64,000 bases of DNA from Phycisphaerae bacterium (GTDB taxonomy: Bacteria > Planctomycetota > Phycisphaerae > Phycisphaerales > UBA1924), in assembly GCA_030432255.1 (NCBI GenBank), contig JAUIHS010000010.1:87928-151927 (forward strand), in the 5' to 3' direction. Positions 8,425-17,078 of the stretch are shown piece by piece (position 1 is the first letter of the stretch; every line of letters starts with the position of its first letter). A program made the position numbers and the translations under genes. Under the pieces are notes generated by a model. The model ran no database searches and was not told the DNA's origin. It saw only the letters and a list, made by a program, of their open reading frames with translations.

Positions 8425-9870
8425 ATGGGCGCAGGCGCCACCCGCATCGAGAAGGACACCATGGGCGAGATGACCGTGCCGGCGGATGCGCTGTACGGCG
8501 CCTCAACCCAGCGCGCCGTCGAGAACTTCCCCATCTCCGGTCGCCCGGTACCGGCGCCCGTGGTTCATGCCTACGGACACCTCAAGGCCGCCTGCGCTTT
8601 TGTCAACCATGATCTCGGACGCCTCAATGACGCCCGCTTCAAGGCCATCACCAGCGCCGCCGGAGAGATCGCCGCAGGGAAGCACGACGCCCATTTTCCC
8701 GTCGATGTGTTCCAGACCGGCTCCGGAACGTCCACCAACATGAATGCCAACGAGGTCATCGCCAACCTCGTCTGTATCGCCAATGGACAGCCCATCGGCT
8801 CATCCAAGAACCCCGACTACATCAAACCCGATGATCCCGATTCCAGCGGTGTCCATCCCAACGACCACGTCAACATGGGGCAGTCCTCCAACGATACCTT
8901 CCCCACCGCCATGCACATCGCCGCGGCTCTCCAGATCCGTGACCTGCTGCTGCCCGCCCTCGGTCACATGGCATCGCGACTGGAATCGCAGGCGAAGGCC
9001 TGGAATGACGTCATCAAGATCGGGCGCACACATGTACAGGACGCCACGCCCATTCGGCTCGGCCAGGAGTTCTCCGGCTTTGCAGCCCAGATGCGCAAGG
9101 CCGAAGAGCGTGCGCACCGCGCGCTGGACCTGCTTGCGGAACTCGCCATCGGCGGCACCGCCGTCGGTACCGGCATCAACACGCACCCTGAGTTCGGCAA
9201 GCGCGTCTGCGCCCGGCTCGCGGATCAGCTCGATCTCCCCTTCCGCGAAGCAGCGAACCACTTCGAAGCGCAGCATGCCAAGGACGCTTACGTTGCCGCC
9301 AGCGGCGAACTCAAGACGATTGCCACGTCCCTCTCCAAGATCGCCGGTGACATCCGGCTGATGGGATGCGGGCCGCGCTGCGGTATCGGAGAACTGAAGC
9401 TCCCCGCGGTGCAGCCGGGTTCGTCCATCATGCCGGGCAAAGTCAATCCGGTGATCTGCGAGGCGGTCATCATGATCGTCTGCCAGGTGATCGGCAACGA
9501 TGCCGCGGTGACCGCGGGCAACCTCGGCGGCGTGGGTTCGATTCTCGACCTGAACGTGGCCATGCCCATGATGGCGGACAACCTGCTCTCGTCGATCAAC
9601 CTGATCGCCCGCGGCTGCCAGGTATTCACCGACAGACTGCTCGCCGACCTTGAACCGGATACCGCGCGCTGCAATGACCTCATCGAGGGTTCACTGGCAA
9701 TGTGCACGTCACTGGTCCCCGCGATCGGGTACGACAAGTCCGCGGCCCTGGCGAAGCAGGCGTACGCCGAAGGCAAGACCGTTCGCCAGGTGGCGCTGGA
9801 GCAGAAGGTCCTGCCGGAAGATGAACTCAGTCGTCTGCTTGATCCGGCGAAGATGACCGAGGGGGACTGA
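8425..9870 (+). CDS. fumC: Fumarate hydratase, class II
   Basis: Interconverts fumarate and L-malate in the TCA cycle with no iron-sulfur cluster. The product has 481 residues against ~465 in typical FumC. It carries the superfamily signature GSSIMPGKVNP near residue 333. Other class II blocks are VFQTGSGTSTNMNANEV, MGQSSNDTFPTAMH, IKIGRTHVQDATPIRLGQE and ELAIGGTAVGTGIN. The ATG at 8425 follows AGAGGAGAG at good distance. The T-x-V-Q-D-A-T-P motif distinguishes it from aspartase less sharply than a search would, but GTG(I)NTHPEFG favours fumarase. Its own promoter should lie between the upstream terminator and 8425. Confidence 0.93.
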   Translation: MGAGATRIEKDTMGEMTVPADALYGASTQRAVENFPISGRPVPAPVVHAYGHLKAACAFVNHDLGRLNDARFKAITSAAGEIAAGKHDAHFPVDVFQTGSGTSTNMNANEVIANLVCIANGQPIGSSKNPDYIKPDDPDSSGVHPNDHVNMGQSSNDTFPTAMHIAAALQIRDLLLPALGHMASRLESQAKAWNDVIKIGRTHVQDATPIRLGQEFSGFAAQMRKAEERAHRALDLLAELAIGGTAVGTGINTHPEFGKRVCARLADQLDLPFREAANHFEAQHAKDAYVAASGELKTIATSLSKIAGDIRLMGCGPRCGIGELKLPAVQPGSSIMPGKVNPVICEAVIMIVCQVIGNDAAVTAGNLGGVGSILDLNVAMPMMADNLLSSINLIARGCQVFTDRLLADLEPDTARCNDLIEGSLAMCTSLVPAIGYDKSAALAKQAYAEGKTVRQVALEQKVLPEDELSRLLDPAKMTEGD

Positions 9871-9877
9871 GGCTTGC

Positions 9878-9918
9878 AAAAAGGCAGGAAGCCCCGCGAT
9901 CCTGGCGAGGCTTCCTGC
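9878..9918 (-). terminator. Terminator for the minus-strand dockerin gene, probably bidirectional
   Basis: Arms GCAGGAAGCC (9884-9893) and GGCTTCCTGC (9909-9918), with an extra inner CGC/GCG pairing. Read on the minus strand the stem is followed by CTTTTTGC, the classical U-tract. It sits between the ends of convergent fumC and the dockerin gene, so it can also end fumC transcripts less efficiently. Confidence 0.8.
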
Positions 9919-9940
9919 ATCGATTGATCAGTTCTTGCGG

Positions 9941-11186
9941 TCAGAGACAGTTCGTCTCCCAGTTTGCAAGCACGATGTTCAGGTCTGCAAAGTCCACGAC
10001 GCCGCTCTCGTCGACATCGCCGCCCGTACCCGGCGCGACAACCTGTGACCAGTTGGCCAGGACCAGGTTCAGGTCCTCAAAGTCCACGCTGCCGTTACCC
10101 GTGGCATCACCGGGACACTCAGGCGGTGTGATGGTGATGATCCAGGCGCCACCATATGAGGTGTGGCCGATGATCGTGCGTCCATCGGCACTGATGGCCT
10201 GGGCAACACTCAACCCAAGATCAAGGTCCACAACGCCACCATGGTCTTCGACCCATGTTTCGAGCAGGATCAGTGGACCCTCTCCCTGGGGTTGAATCCA
10301 CGCGCGTCGGTTGCCAAGCAGGAAGTCAAATCCAACGATCGTTCCGTCATCGGCGATGTCCTGCGGGATGCCGGACCAGCCGGGAAGCAGTGAACCATCA
10401 CCGATGATCTGGATGCCGTCCTCCTCAGTCCAGGTCGCAGCGCGCCCCGCGATGTCTCCGGCCGCGCCATCCAGCCACTCGACCAGCAGTACCGACCCGT
10501 CATCGCGCATGCCGTACACCTCGCCCTGGACATCGCCATTGGGCGGATCCATGAGTACACCACCTGTGGTCGTGCCGTCCCAGATCGCCGGAGTGCGCGA
10601 GAATGTCCCCTGCGCAAAGCCGGCGATGACTGTTCCGTCTCCCGATACGACCGACGCTCGGTTGCCGCCGTTGGCCAATGGCTGAAGTTCCTCCATTCCC
10701 ACGCCTTGCCGCCAGACGAAACCGCGACCGCTGCACCCGTCCCAGGACAGGCCGACCGCAACACTCGTCCGACGACAGCTCGTAGCCGTCACTGCGACTC
10801 GGACAGGCGCCGGCGTGCGGAAGGAAACCCAGGCTGACCCAGCCACTGGCCAGTGTCCAGCGTGCCGCGACATTCAACCCGACGCCAGTTGGATCCGGAA
10901 TGTCTCCGAGCACCACGCCACCATTATCTGAAATGGCCGTCGCCCTCAGTCCCAGCGACGGAAGGAGCAGGAAATTGTCGATCTCCCTGTTCCATCGATA
11001 GCCTCCATCGGGAAAGAAGTCCCCATCGATGTCAACCTCGCCAACCACCCACTTGCCGTCAGGTGACAGGTCATTCGCTGATAACGCTCCAACGATTGGC
11101 TCGAAGGTCACCGTCACCTCAGCGAAAGCGGGTGTTCCGAGCACGCATCCGATCGCAACCAGTCCGATCCTGATTCCAGGCTTCAT
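9941..11186 (-). pseudogene. Secreted HAF-repeat/PEP-type protein with C-terminal dockerin-like domain, broken by a frameshift
   Basis: The upstream half (from ATG 11184-11186) encodes a signal peptide (MKPGIRIGLVAIGCVLGTPAFA) and repeats of the HAF type (LSPDGKWVVGEV, ISDNGGVVLGDI). It runs in frame to about base 10766 (...DGYELSSD). The sequence then continues in another frame with SVAVGLSWDGCSGRGFVWRQ, which is the expected repeat text. It ends with two GC-type dockerin loops, CPGDATGNGSVDFEDLN and DVDESGVVDFADLN. The 1246-bp span is one base more than a multiple of three, which fits one inserted or two missing bases. The protein would be about 414 residues, exported, probably extracellular. 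Either a real inactivating mutation or an assembly error is possible. A good terminator still follows. Confidence 0.75.
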
Positions 11187-11334
11187 TGTTCTGTCCTCTC
11201 CGGCCACTGTGGCCCGATGTGTCGCTTGCTTGTCTGTTCGAGTGGAGTTGGATTTCGAATCTGCATGGGTGGGCCCGTCGGCGCTCGAGTTCGCCGACGA
11301 CCACCCTTGGCTGCCAGAAGTGCAGCCGGAGAGA

Positions 11335-11949
11335 TCAACGACGACGGCGCATCACGCCCCCGAGACCGATCGCCGCGATGGCCGTGATCGTCCCCGGCGC
11401 AGGAACGGCGTTCCATGACGCATTGTCCATGTACGTCGTCGGGAAGAAGCCGTAGCCCAGGATGCGGACCTCGTCGAAGGACGAGCCGCCATCCGCGGCG
11501 ATGCTGATCCAGTCGTTTCCGATACCGCCCCAGGCCGGTTCATAGAAGTGGCTGCCGACCTCGACACCATCGTCGAAGACGAAGACGCCGACGCCACCAC
11601 CGAAGGGTCCGGGGGGTCCGGAGGGATCCCAGACCTGTGCGGAGAACGCATCGAGGTCGGAGTCAAATGTCATGAAGACGCCGAAGTTCCCATAGAACGA
11701 GTTGCCGTCGTTGATCCCCCACCCCTGATCGTGATTGCCGACGACCGGGTTGCTGTCTCCGGCCTGCAGTTCGGACAGTCCGATCGACGACCACGTGTTC
11801 GTGGGAACTGTTCCCGTCGGAGTCCCCGGCTCATCGAAGTTGAGGGTGGTTGGGTGCGCTGGAGCGCTCGTGCCGTCGTTGATCGAGATGGCGCTGAGGG
11901 CAGGTGTGGCCGCGGCCGCGATCAGCATGACGCTGGTGTTGAGGTGCAT
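11335..11949 (-). CDS. Secreted PEP-CTERM-like protein of unknown function
   Basis: A 204-residue exported protein. The signal peptide is MHLNTSVMLIAAAATPALSA. A Gly/Asp-rich body follows with a segment like NFDEPGTPTG...TFDSDLDAFS that recalls secreted beta-sandwich proteins. The last ~25 residues are VPAPGTITAIAAIGLGGVMRRRR, a PEP-CTERM-like sorting tail (Pro motif, hydrophobic helix, Arg cluster). In exosortase-bearing bacteria such tails are cleaved during export to the surface or matrix. No exosortase is in this window. The start at ATG 11947-11949 follows GGAGAGGAAGGA; the frame is open upstream but not protein-like. It lies upstream of the broken dockerin gene on the same strand, 148 bp apart. 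Confidence 0.75.
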   Translation of the reverse strand: MHLNTSVMLIAAAATPALSAISINDGTSAPAHPTTLNFDEPGTPTGTVPTNTWSSIGLSELQAGDSNPVVGNHDQGWGINDGNSFYGNFGVFMTFDSDLDAFSAQVWDPSGPPGPFGGGVGVFVFDDGVEVGSHFYEPAWGGIGNDWISIAADGGSSFDEVRILGYGFFPTTYMDNASWNAVPAPGTITAIAAIGLGGVMRRRR

Positions 11950-12156
11950 CTGTGTCCTTCCTCTCCATGTGAGTTTGGGGCGAAGCCGATCCGCCGTGGA
12001 CCGGAATCCTTCGCCTTGACGGGAACCAAGACTAAACGCATCCGCTGTCTGTGCAAGTGTCTCTGGAGACATTTTTGGAATTATTTTGAACGCTATCTCT
12101 GCCTGATACGAGCTTTGGTGGTATGCTCTCCCAGCCTCAGGAGGCCGAAAGACACG

Positions 12157-13401
12157 ATGACATCAACCGATCACATCCCGATCACACAATCCGCGCCGCC
12201 GTTCAGAGAGCACTACCTCGAGTCGGTTCAGCAGCTTCGCGGCATCCTCATCGAGGCGTACCAGGCCGTCGACGTTGATCCCGCCAGCCCACGGGAAGCG
12301 TCTCGCCAGCTCAAGCTCGACAAGACGCTCTGCTGGAAGCTTTCTCGGATCATCAACGAGAGGGTGCCGGCACGCGTCGCGTCTCACATTCCCGGCAACG
12401 CCGGGATCCAGCTTGCCATCGACGCGCTCTCCACCGCCGGCGCGGACGTCGACATCGTCGGCCGGGTTCGCGGCGCCTTCGATGCCTTCGATCACATGGT
12501 CAAGGTCCACTCCGGAGACAAGACCAAACTCCAGCTGATGCTCGACAGCATGGCGACCGTTGGAACCGATCGGCTGGAGAAGAGTCGCAAGCTCGCCTAT
12601 CAGGGCAACAGCGGTATCTGGGGCGTGCAGGCCGGTGCCCGTCTCGCCTGCCACATCCTCGCCCCAAGCGCTCGCAATCCCGATCTGCTCGACTACGCCC
12701 AGGTCTCAGGATTCATCAACTTCCAGCGCCTGCGCGGCGCGACCGGATGGCCCATCCTGCGCCTGCGCGGCTTCAATGACGATGGAACGCCAGCGGGCAT
12801 GAGTCTCACACCCATCGATGAGAACTTCGACCCGGAGCGCCCACTCCTTCTGCAGCAGTTCTGTCGGGGAGACATGTCTCAGGTTCAACTCACGACCGAC
12901 TCCCGCGGCGTGATCTACGAGCTCTCCACGGGTCCAGTCGGAAAGACGGGACAATTCAGTCCATACTTCGGATATGTCGATCGCAGCGCGCTGACGCGGT
13001 ACAGGGACGAGCACAACCACCTCGGAGAACTGCTCTGCATCATCACGACCCCGGTTGAGTCACTCGTGATGGATCTTCTCGTGCATCGCGACCTTGCAGG
13101 GCAGATCGAATCGCCTCATGCCGTCGTCTATGGACGGGCCTCAGGTGTGCTGGACGAGCACGAGTATCGCGACAGTCGCTCGCTCCTTCCCATCAGGGAA
13201 CTCCCTCGACATCTTGGCGCTCCCCCGACCCTCGCGACTCCAATCGTGCCACGTTATACGCAGCTCGTGACCCGGACTTTTGAACAGCTTGGGTGGGCCC
13301 TCTCGGAATTCACAGGCTGGCGCCTCATCCTGCCATTCCCCCCACTGCCTTCAACCGTCGCACTTCAATTCGAGTTGCCGGAAGAACCCGGTTCTTCTTG
13401 A
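12157..13401 (+). CDS. Uncharacterised 414-residue cytoplasmic protein with an N-terminal HTH-like segment
   Basis: No family recognised. There is no signal peptide or membrane segment. Residues ~30-60 (PREASRQLKLDKTLCWKLSRII) look like a helix-turn-helix. Residues 60-125 are helical. Residues 140-400 are mixed alpha/beta with conserved-looking patches such as GNSGIWGVQAGARL, QQFCRGDMSQVQ and GYVDRSALTRYRDEH. The ATG at 12157 has AGGAGG twelve bases upstream. Codon use resembles its neighbours, and the frame is clean for 414 codons, so it is surely a gene. The 3' end overlaps the convergent membrane-protein gene by 37 bp. It could be a ligand-responsive regulator, but that is a guess. Confidence 0.7.
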   Translation: MTSTDHIPITQSAPPFREHYLESVQQLRGILIEAYQAVDVDPASPREASRQLKLDKTLCWKLSRIINERVPARVASHIPGNAGIQLAIDALSTAGADVDIVGRVRGAFDAFDHMVKVHSGDKTKLQLMLDSMATVGTDRLEKSRKLAYQGNSGIWGVQAGARLACHILAPSARNPDLLDYAQVSGFINFQRLRGATGWPILRLRGFNDDGTPAGMSLTPIDENFDPERPLLLQQFCRGDMSQVQLTTDSRGVIYELSTGPVGKTGQFSPYFGYVDRSALTRYRDEHNHLGELLCIITTPVESLVMDLLVHRDLAGQIESPHAVVYGRASGVLDEHEYRDSRSLLPIRELPRHLGAPPTLATPIVPRYTQLVTRTFEQLGWALSEFTGWRLILPFPPLPSTVALQFELPEEPGSS

Positions 13402-14006
13402 TCCGACCGTGCTGATGAACTGGCCGACTCCCACAACTCCCTGATGTCACGTCCGGGGAAGAGGTCCTCGGCCGTCGGGTGCATGGACATCGAGGGGTCC
13501 ATGTTCATGCTGTAGTCTCTCAGCGCATCGCGCAACTCCTGGGGTACGCCCTGCTTCATCACAAGCCTGAGGATCTCGGGATCGGTGATGTTGTATATCG
13601 CGGTGGGCGATGTGTCGCCGGGGAGCCAGTTGTTGCCCGCGGCGGTGCGGACCAGAATGGCCGGGCGGATCTGTGCTCGATGTGGCTCTGAAACCTCGAA
13701 CACAACCAGCACGCCCGACCCCTTGATCCCCGGGTCGGGGAGGTAGCGCCCGAAGGCTTCGGAGGCGCCGTAGTATGAGTCCGGATCGAAGAACGCGCCG
13801 GAGACTTCAAAGTGGTCCGGGCCGGCCAGCAGCCACTCGCGTTTGTCATCGGGCAGTGCCGCTACGGATCGGGTCGAGTACGCCTCCATCATCAGGAAGA
13901 AGCTCGCGCCGACGATGCCCGCCACGATGGTCGCAATGCCCCCGATGACGAAGATCAGGATGATGATCAGGCGCCGGTTTTCCCTGGTCAACTGCCCCAC
14001 GCGCAC
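13365..14006 (-). CDS. Single-pass membrane protein of unknown function
   Basis: A 213-residue protein with a short basic N-terminus and one strong membrane helix (residues ~12-42, IIILIFVIGGIATIVAGIVGASFFLMM). A soluble domain follows on the non-cytoplasmic side, with blocks such as LAGPDHFEVSGAFFDP and VVFEVSEPHRAQIRPAILVRT, and the C-terminus is polar. It starts at GTG 14004-14006, six bases after the stop of the thioredoxin-like/MsrA-like gene, so the two are probably one transcript. No family was recognised. The 3' end overlaps the convergent 414-residue gene by 37 bp. Confidence 0.65.
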   Translation of the reverse strand: MRVGQLTRENRRLIIILIFVIGGIATIVAGIVGASFFLMMEAYSTRSVAALPDDKREWLLAGPDHFEVSGAFFDPDSYYGASEAFGRYLPDPGIKGSGVLVVFEVSEPHRAQIRPAILVRTAAGNNWLPGDTSPTAIYNITDPEILRLVMKQGVPQELRDALRDYSMNMDPSMSMHPTAEDLFPGRDIRELWESASSSARSDQEEPGSSGNSN

Positions 14007-14012
14007 CTCATA

Positions 14013-15110
14013 TCACAGGGTCTTCATCAGGTCCCACCACGCTTCCACGAGCGGCTCACCATCGTGGACGACATCGACCGGCCATTCGGCCCCTCGATCA
14101 GACTGGACTCGTTGCTGAAGCATGATCTGACGGGGCGACACCCAGTCTTCCGGCTTCTTTCCGCTGTCAATCGAAGCGTTGATGCGCATCGCCTGAAGCC
14201 GGGTCATCGGGACGTGCTGCCAGGTGGAGTGGCGCAACCGATACAGTTCATCCTTTGTGGATCGCCTGATCGCATCGTCCGTGCGCACAGCGCGATCCCC
14301 GAGCAGAGGTGCAGCGCGATCCTGCTGCTCTTTCGTCCGGGTATACACACGATGGGCGCATTGCATACGCACCGCCTCCTGAAGCAGATGCATGTAGGAG
14401 ACCTGCGCGGGATCAAACTCCACTTCGACAACCTCGTTGCCATCAAGGAAACCCACGGTCGTTCCCGTCACACCATCAATCGCGCCCAGTTTCGCCTCGC
14501 CCTCCCAGAAACAGTGCATCGCGAACGTCGCACGCTCCGGCGCCTCCCCTCGCGGCATCCCCTCGCGCGCCAGAAGCGCCAGGTACGCGGGCGGCTCATG
14601 CAGGGAGACTGACATCGCGGCGGCCAGACCCTGAACCGTGTAGTCGCCGTCAAGCCGTTCCGTCAACGCGCGCCTCTCGTGATCCATGATCCGAACAACC
14701 GGATTGTTCCACTCCGGTTCACCGAACGATTGCAGGACCTTCCGGTCCGCACCATCGACGTTGTTAAACACCGCCACCGGAATGAAGAGTGACTCCACCG
14801 CATCCACGATCAATGGGTGCGACAGCACATTGTCCCCGTAACTCACGCATGTATGGCATCCCGGCACTTCGTCAAAGAGAACAAGCAAGGGGCGCCCCGT
14901 CTCACGCGAGCGGGCTACCGCCGCGTCCCAGTCACGCTCCCACTTCACCTGCCCCAGTTCGACCGGTTGATCCAGGCGGCCTCGGAGTTCGAGGTCGCTC
15001 GCAGGCTGCACATGTACGGGCGCGGGGGCTGGCTCAGCCATGAGAAGACTCCCGAAGAGGCAGGCACCAGCGGCGACTGCCGACGTGAACGGTGTGAGGT
15101 GAGTGGGCAT
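14013..15110 (-). CDS. Exported thioredoxin-like protein fused to an MsrA-like domain
   Basis: A 365-residue protein with an N-terminal export signal (hydrophobic 10-25). Residues ~55-170 form a thioredoxin-like domain with PLLVLFDEVPGCHTC, a redox CXXC at Cys85/Cys88 placed after VPG. This resembles what I recall as the VPGUxxT thioredoxin-like (seleno)protein group, with Cys where some members have selenocysteine. Residues ~192-245 match the start of peptide methionine sulfoxide reductase A: ATFAMHCFWEGEAKLGAI, GVTGTTVGF and EVVEVEFDP. The catalytic-type Cys200-Phe-Trp is kept, but the usual GCFWC(x)E context is altered and the rest of MsrA is shortened. A periplasmic redox or methionine-repair role is plausible but unproven. 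A membrane-protein gene follows 6 bp downstream. Confidence 0.7.
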   Translation of the reverse strand: MPTHLTPFTSAVAAGACLFGSLLMAEPAPAPVHVQPASDLELRGRLDQPVELGQVKWERDWDAAVARSRETGRPLLVLFDEVPGCHTCVSYGDNVLSHPLIVDAVESLFIPVAVFNNVDGADRKVLQSFGEPEWNNPVVRIMDHERRALTERLDGDYTVQGLAAAMSVSLHEPPAYLALLAREGMPRGEAPERATFAMHCFWEGEAKLGAIDGVTGTTVGFLDGNEVVEVEFDPAQVSYMHLLQEAVRMQCAHRVYTRTKEQQDRAAPLLGDRAVRTDDAIRRSTKDELYRLRHSTWQHVPMTRLQAMRINASIDSGKKPEDWVSPRQIMLQQRVQSDRGAEWPVDVVHDGEPLVEAWWDLMKTL

Positions 15111-15151
15111 GGTGTCTCCAACCCGCGGCCGGTGCCGCGTATTCCGGGAGC

Positions 15152-15652
15152 CTACGGCGTCACGCCGTCCTGCAGGGCTCCGAGGAGTTCGATGATGGTC
15201 CGCCCGAGGATGGGATGTCGGGCGTCCGGGGCGACTTCGGAGAGCGGAGCCAGAACGAAGAACCGCTCATGCATGCGTGGATGCGGCACCGAGATGCCAG
15301 ATTCCTCGATAACCCGGTCACCATAGAGCAGCAGGTCGAGGTCGAGGGTGCGCGGACCCCATCGCTCTTCGGTCGCCCGACTGCGCCCATGGGCACGTTC
15401 GAGTGCAAGGAGTGACGTCAGCAGGACATGAGGCGGCAAAGTTGTGCGGAGGGCCGCGGCGGCATTGATGTAGGGCCCCTGCTGCCCGGGGCCGACCGGC
15501 TCTGTTTCATGCATCCCTGAGAGATCGAGTTGCCGAACTCCGCTCCAGGCACCGATGACAGCCGCCGCGGCACGAATAGTCTCCTCGCGATTCCCGAGGT
15601 TGGCCCCGAAGGCGATACAGGCGTTGACGGGCTGGGTGTCAGCGTCGGTCAT
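15152..15652 (-). CDS. folK: 2-amino-4-hydroxy-6-hydroxymethyldihydropteridine pyrophosphokinase
   Basis: Transfers pyrophosphate from ATP to the pterin in folate synthesis. The 166-residue length is normal for single-domain HPPK. Key blocks are AFGANLGNREETIRAA near the start, ETEPVGPGQQGPYINAA, and the signature RWGPRTLDLDLLLYGD near residue 101, which carries the two Mg-binding Asp residues. It ends with VPHPRMHERFFVLAPLSEVAP. It lies between the flagellar cluster and the thioredoxin-like/MsrA-like gene. No other folate genes are adjacent. Confidence 0.92.
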   Translation of the reverse strand: MTDADTQPVNACIAFGANLGNREETIRAAAAVIGAWSGVRQLDLSGMHETEPVGPGQQGPYINAAAALRTTLPPHVLLTSLLALERAHGRSRATEERWGPRTLDLDLLLYGDRVIEESGISVPHPRMHERFFVLAPLSEVAPDARHPILGRTIIELLGALQDGVTP

Positions 15653-15707
15653 GGCACAGAAATGGTATCGACCGTAGCGGAGACGGGCAGCGACGGCGCA
15701 ACGAACA

Positions 15708-15733
15708 GGGCCACCGTCGTGAGACGATGGCCC
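15708..15733 (-). terminator. Possible terminator at the end of the flagellar cluster
   Basis: A hairpin GGGCCACCGTCG...CGATGGCCC (one bulge) lies about 30 bp after the fliA stop on the minus strand. The following minus-strand bases are TGTTCGTTG, a weak U-tract, so it may terminate poorly or act with Rho. Confidence 0.35.
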
Positions 15734-15761
15734 GTCGCACAGGGAAAGGTCCGGAATCAGT

Positions 15762-16622
15762 TCAGGGAGCGGAGGGCTCGAATTCGCGGGAGCGGTGCTG
15801 CATCTGCGCCTTGAGGCGCTGGAGGATGGAGCTGTGCATCTGGCTGACGCGTGACTCGGAGAGATCGAGCGTGGCGCCGATCTCCTTCATCGTCATCTCT
15901 TCGTAGTAGTAGAGCACGACGATCAGTCGTTCGGCCCGGGTGAGGCCCTTGGTCAGCAGGTCCTTCAGGTCCTTGCGCTGGATCTCGGCGAGGGGGTTGA
16001 TCTGCGCCTCGTCCTGGATGATATCGATCTCGCGCACCTCGCGGCTGGAATCCGTCTGGTAGCACTTGCGGGAGAGGCTGGTCACGGTGACCGCGGAGCC
16101 GTCCTTGAGGATCTTCTTGAGTTCCTCGGGGTCGGCGCCGAGGCGATCGGCGATTTCGTCGTAGGTCGGCGTGCGTCCAAGTTCCTTCTCCAGGCCGGAG
16201 CGAGCCTGTTCCACCTTGGCGCTGCGATGACGCACGAGTCGGGGCACCCAGTCCATGGACCGGAGTTCGTCGAGGATGGCGCCGCGAATGCGGGGGGCGC
16301 AATAGGTTTCGAACTTCACCTTGCGCTCGAGATCGAAGGCATCGATCGCATCCATGAGGCCGAAGAGGCCGGCGGACATGAGGTCTTCGATGTCAACTTC
16401 ATCGGGGAGGCGGGCGTAGATGCGCTCCGCATTGTACCGCACCAGTGGCAGGTACTTTTCCATGAAGAAGTTGCGGATGTCCTTGCTCCCGGTTCGATGA
16501 TACTCGTGCCACACCTCTTCGAGGGGCATCTGCTCATACTGGGAGTACTGGGGTGAGATGCTGACGCGATCTGTCAATCGCCGCCGACTCGCGCCTCTGC
16601 CCTTGGAGGCTGTCAATGCCAT
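15762..16622 (-). CDS. fliA: Flagellar sigma factor sigma-28 (FliA/WhiG family)
   Basis: Directs RNA polymerase to late flagellar genes. The 286-residue product has the three FliA domains. Region 2 is YLPLVRYNAERIYARLPDEV, DIEDLMSAGLFGLMDAIDAFD and KFETYCAPRIRGAILDELRS, a classic FliA motif. Region 3 is LEKELGRTPTYDEIADRLG. Region 4 is RLIVVLYYYEEMTMKEIG...LDLSESRVSQMHSSI. The start ATG 16620-16622 has AAGGAG eight bases upstream. It is the last gene of the minus-strand flagellar cluster, downstream of flhF, flhG and a small membrane gene, as in many flhF-flhG-fliA clusters. No anti-sigma flgM gene was seen here. Confidence 0.95.
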   Translation of the reverse strand: MALTASKGRGASRRRLTDRVSISPQYSQYEQMPLEEVWHEYHRTGSKDIRNFFMEKYLPLVRYNAERIYARLPDEVDIEDLMSAGLFGLMDAIDAFDLERKVKFETYCAPRIRGAILDELRSMDWVPRLVRHRSAKVEQARSGLEKELGRTPTYDEIADRLGADPEELKKILKDGSAVTVTSLSRKCYQTDSSREVREIDIIQDEAQINPLAEIQRKDLKDLLTKGLTRAERLIVVLYYYEEMTMKEIGATLDLSESRVSQMHSSILQRLKAQMQHRSREFEPSAP

Positions 16623-16673
16623 GGTCCGCTCCTTGACCTTTCCGCGACGTCGAGCTGAACTCGCGCGGGCGAC

Positions 16674-16691
16674 TCACTCATCCGTGAGTGA
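16674..16691. promoter_or_regulatory. 7-bp inverted repeat ahead of fliA
   Basis: TCACTCA-TCCG-TGAGTGA, 52 bp upstream of the fliA start codon. It is perfect, has no T-run, and lies in the 168-bp gap between the small membrane gene and fliA. Operator or leader stem are both possible; nothing identifies the factor. Confidence 0.35.
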
Positions 16692-16790
16692 ATACTGCGC
16701 CTGAAGTCGCTTTCGTTAGTGTGTGAACTTGAACTCTCGTGTCAAGAGGTAAATCTTGAAAGGGGGTGCTTTGATGTCCAATGCGCATCA

Positions 16791-17078
16791 TCATGCCGAC
16801 GGCGCTCCATCGAGATCGGTGGAGAGAGGTGCATCGAGATCCGGTACCGGATGACGCTCCTGGTGAGCGCGGAACTCTTCGTTGACCGCAGCACTGCCGA
16901 TCAGCGCAACGATGATCCCGACCGGATAGCAGATCGCAGCACACAGAATCGCGCGCCACAGTATCGCATCGGCAGGCTGACCGGCGCCAAGCCCTGAAAT
17001 GATCGCGATGGCGAAGGCCGCCATTCCGAAACACGCTGCTATCGAACTGATCGGAATCTCTCGAAACACCGACACCAT
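16791..17078 (-). CDS. Small two-helix membrane protein in the flhG-fliA gap
   Basis: A 95-residue protein with two membrane helices, about residues 10-32 (ISSIAACFGMAAFAIAIISG) and 41-66 (LWRAILCAAICYPVGIIVAL), then a charged C-terminus (EEFRAHQERHPVPDLDAP). No family was recognised. GAGGA lies directly against the first ATG (17076-17078) but nine bases before an in-frame GTG three codons in (17067-17069), so the true start may be the GTG. Its position between flhG and fliA suggests a flagellar or regulatory role, which is inference. An unrelated small integral membrane protein is equally possible. Confidence 0.5.
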   Translation of the reverse strand: MVSVFREIPISSIAACFGMAAFAIAIISGLGAGQPADAILWRAILCAAICYPVGIIVALIGSAAVNEEFRAHQERHPVPDLDAPLSTDLDGAPSA

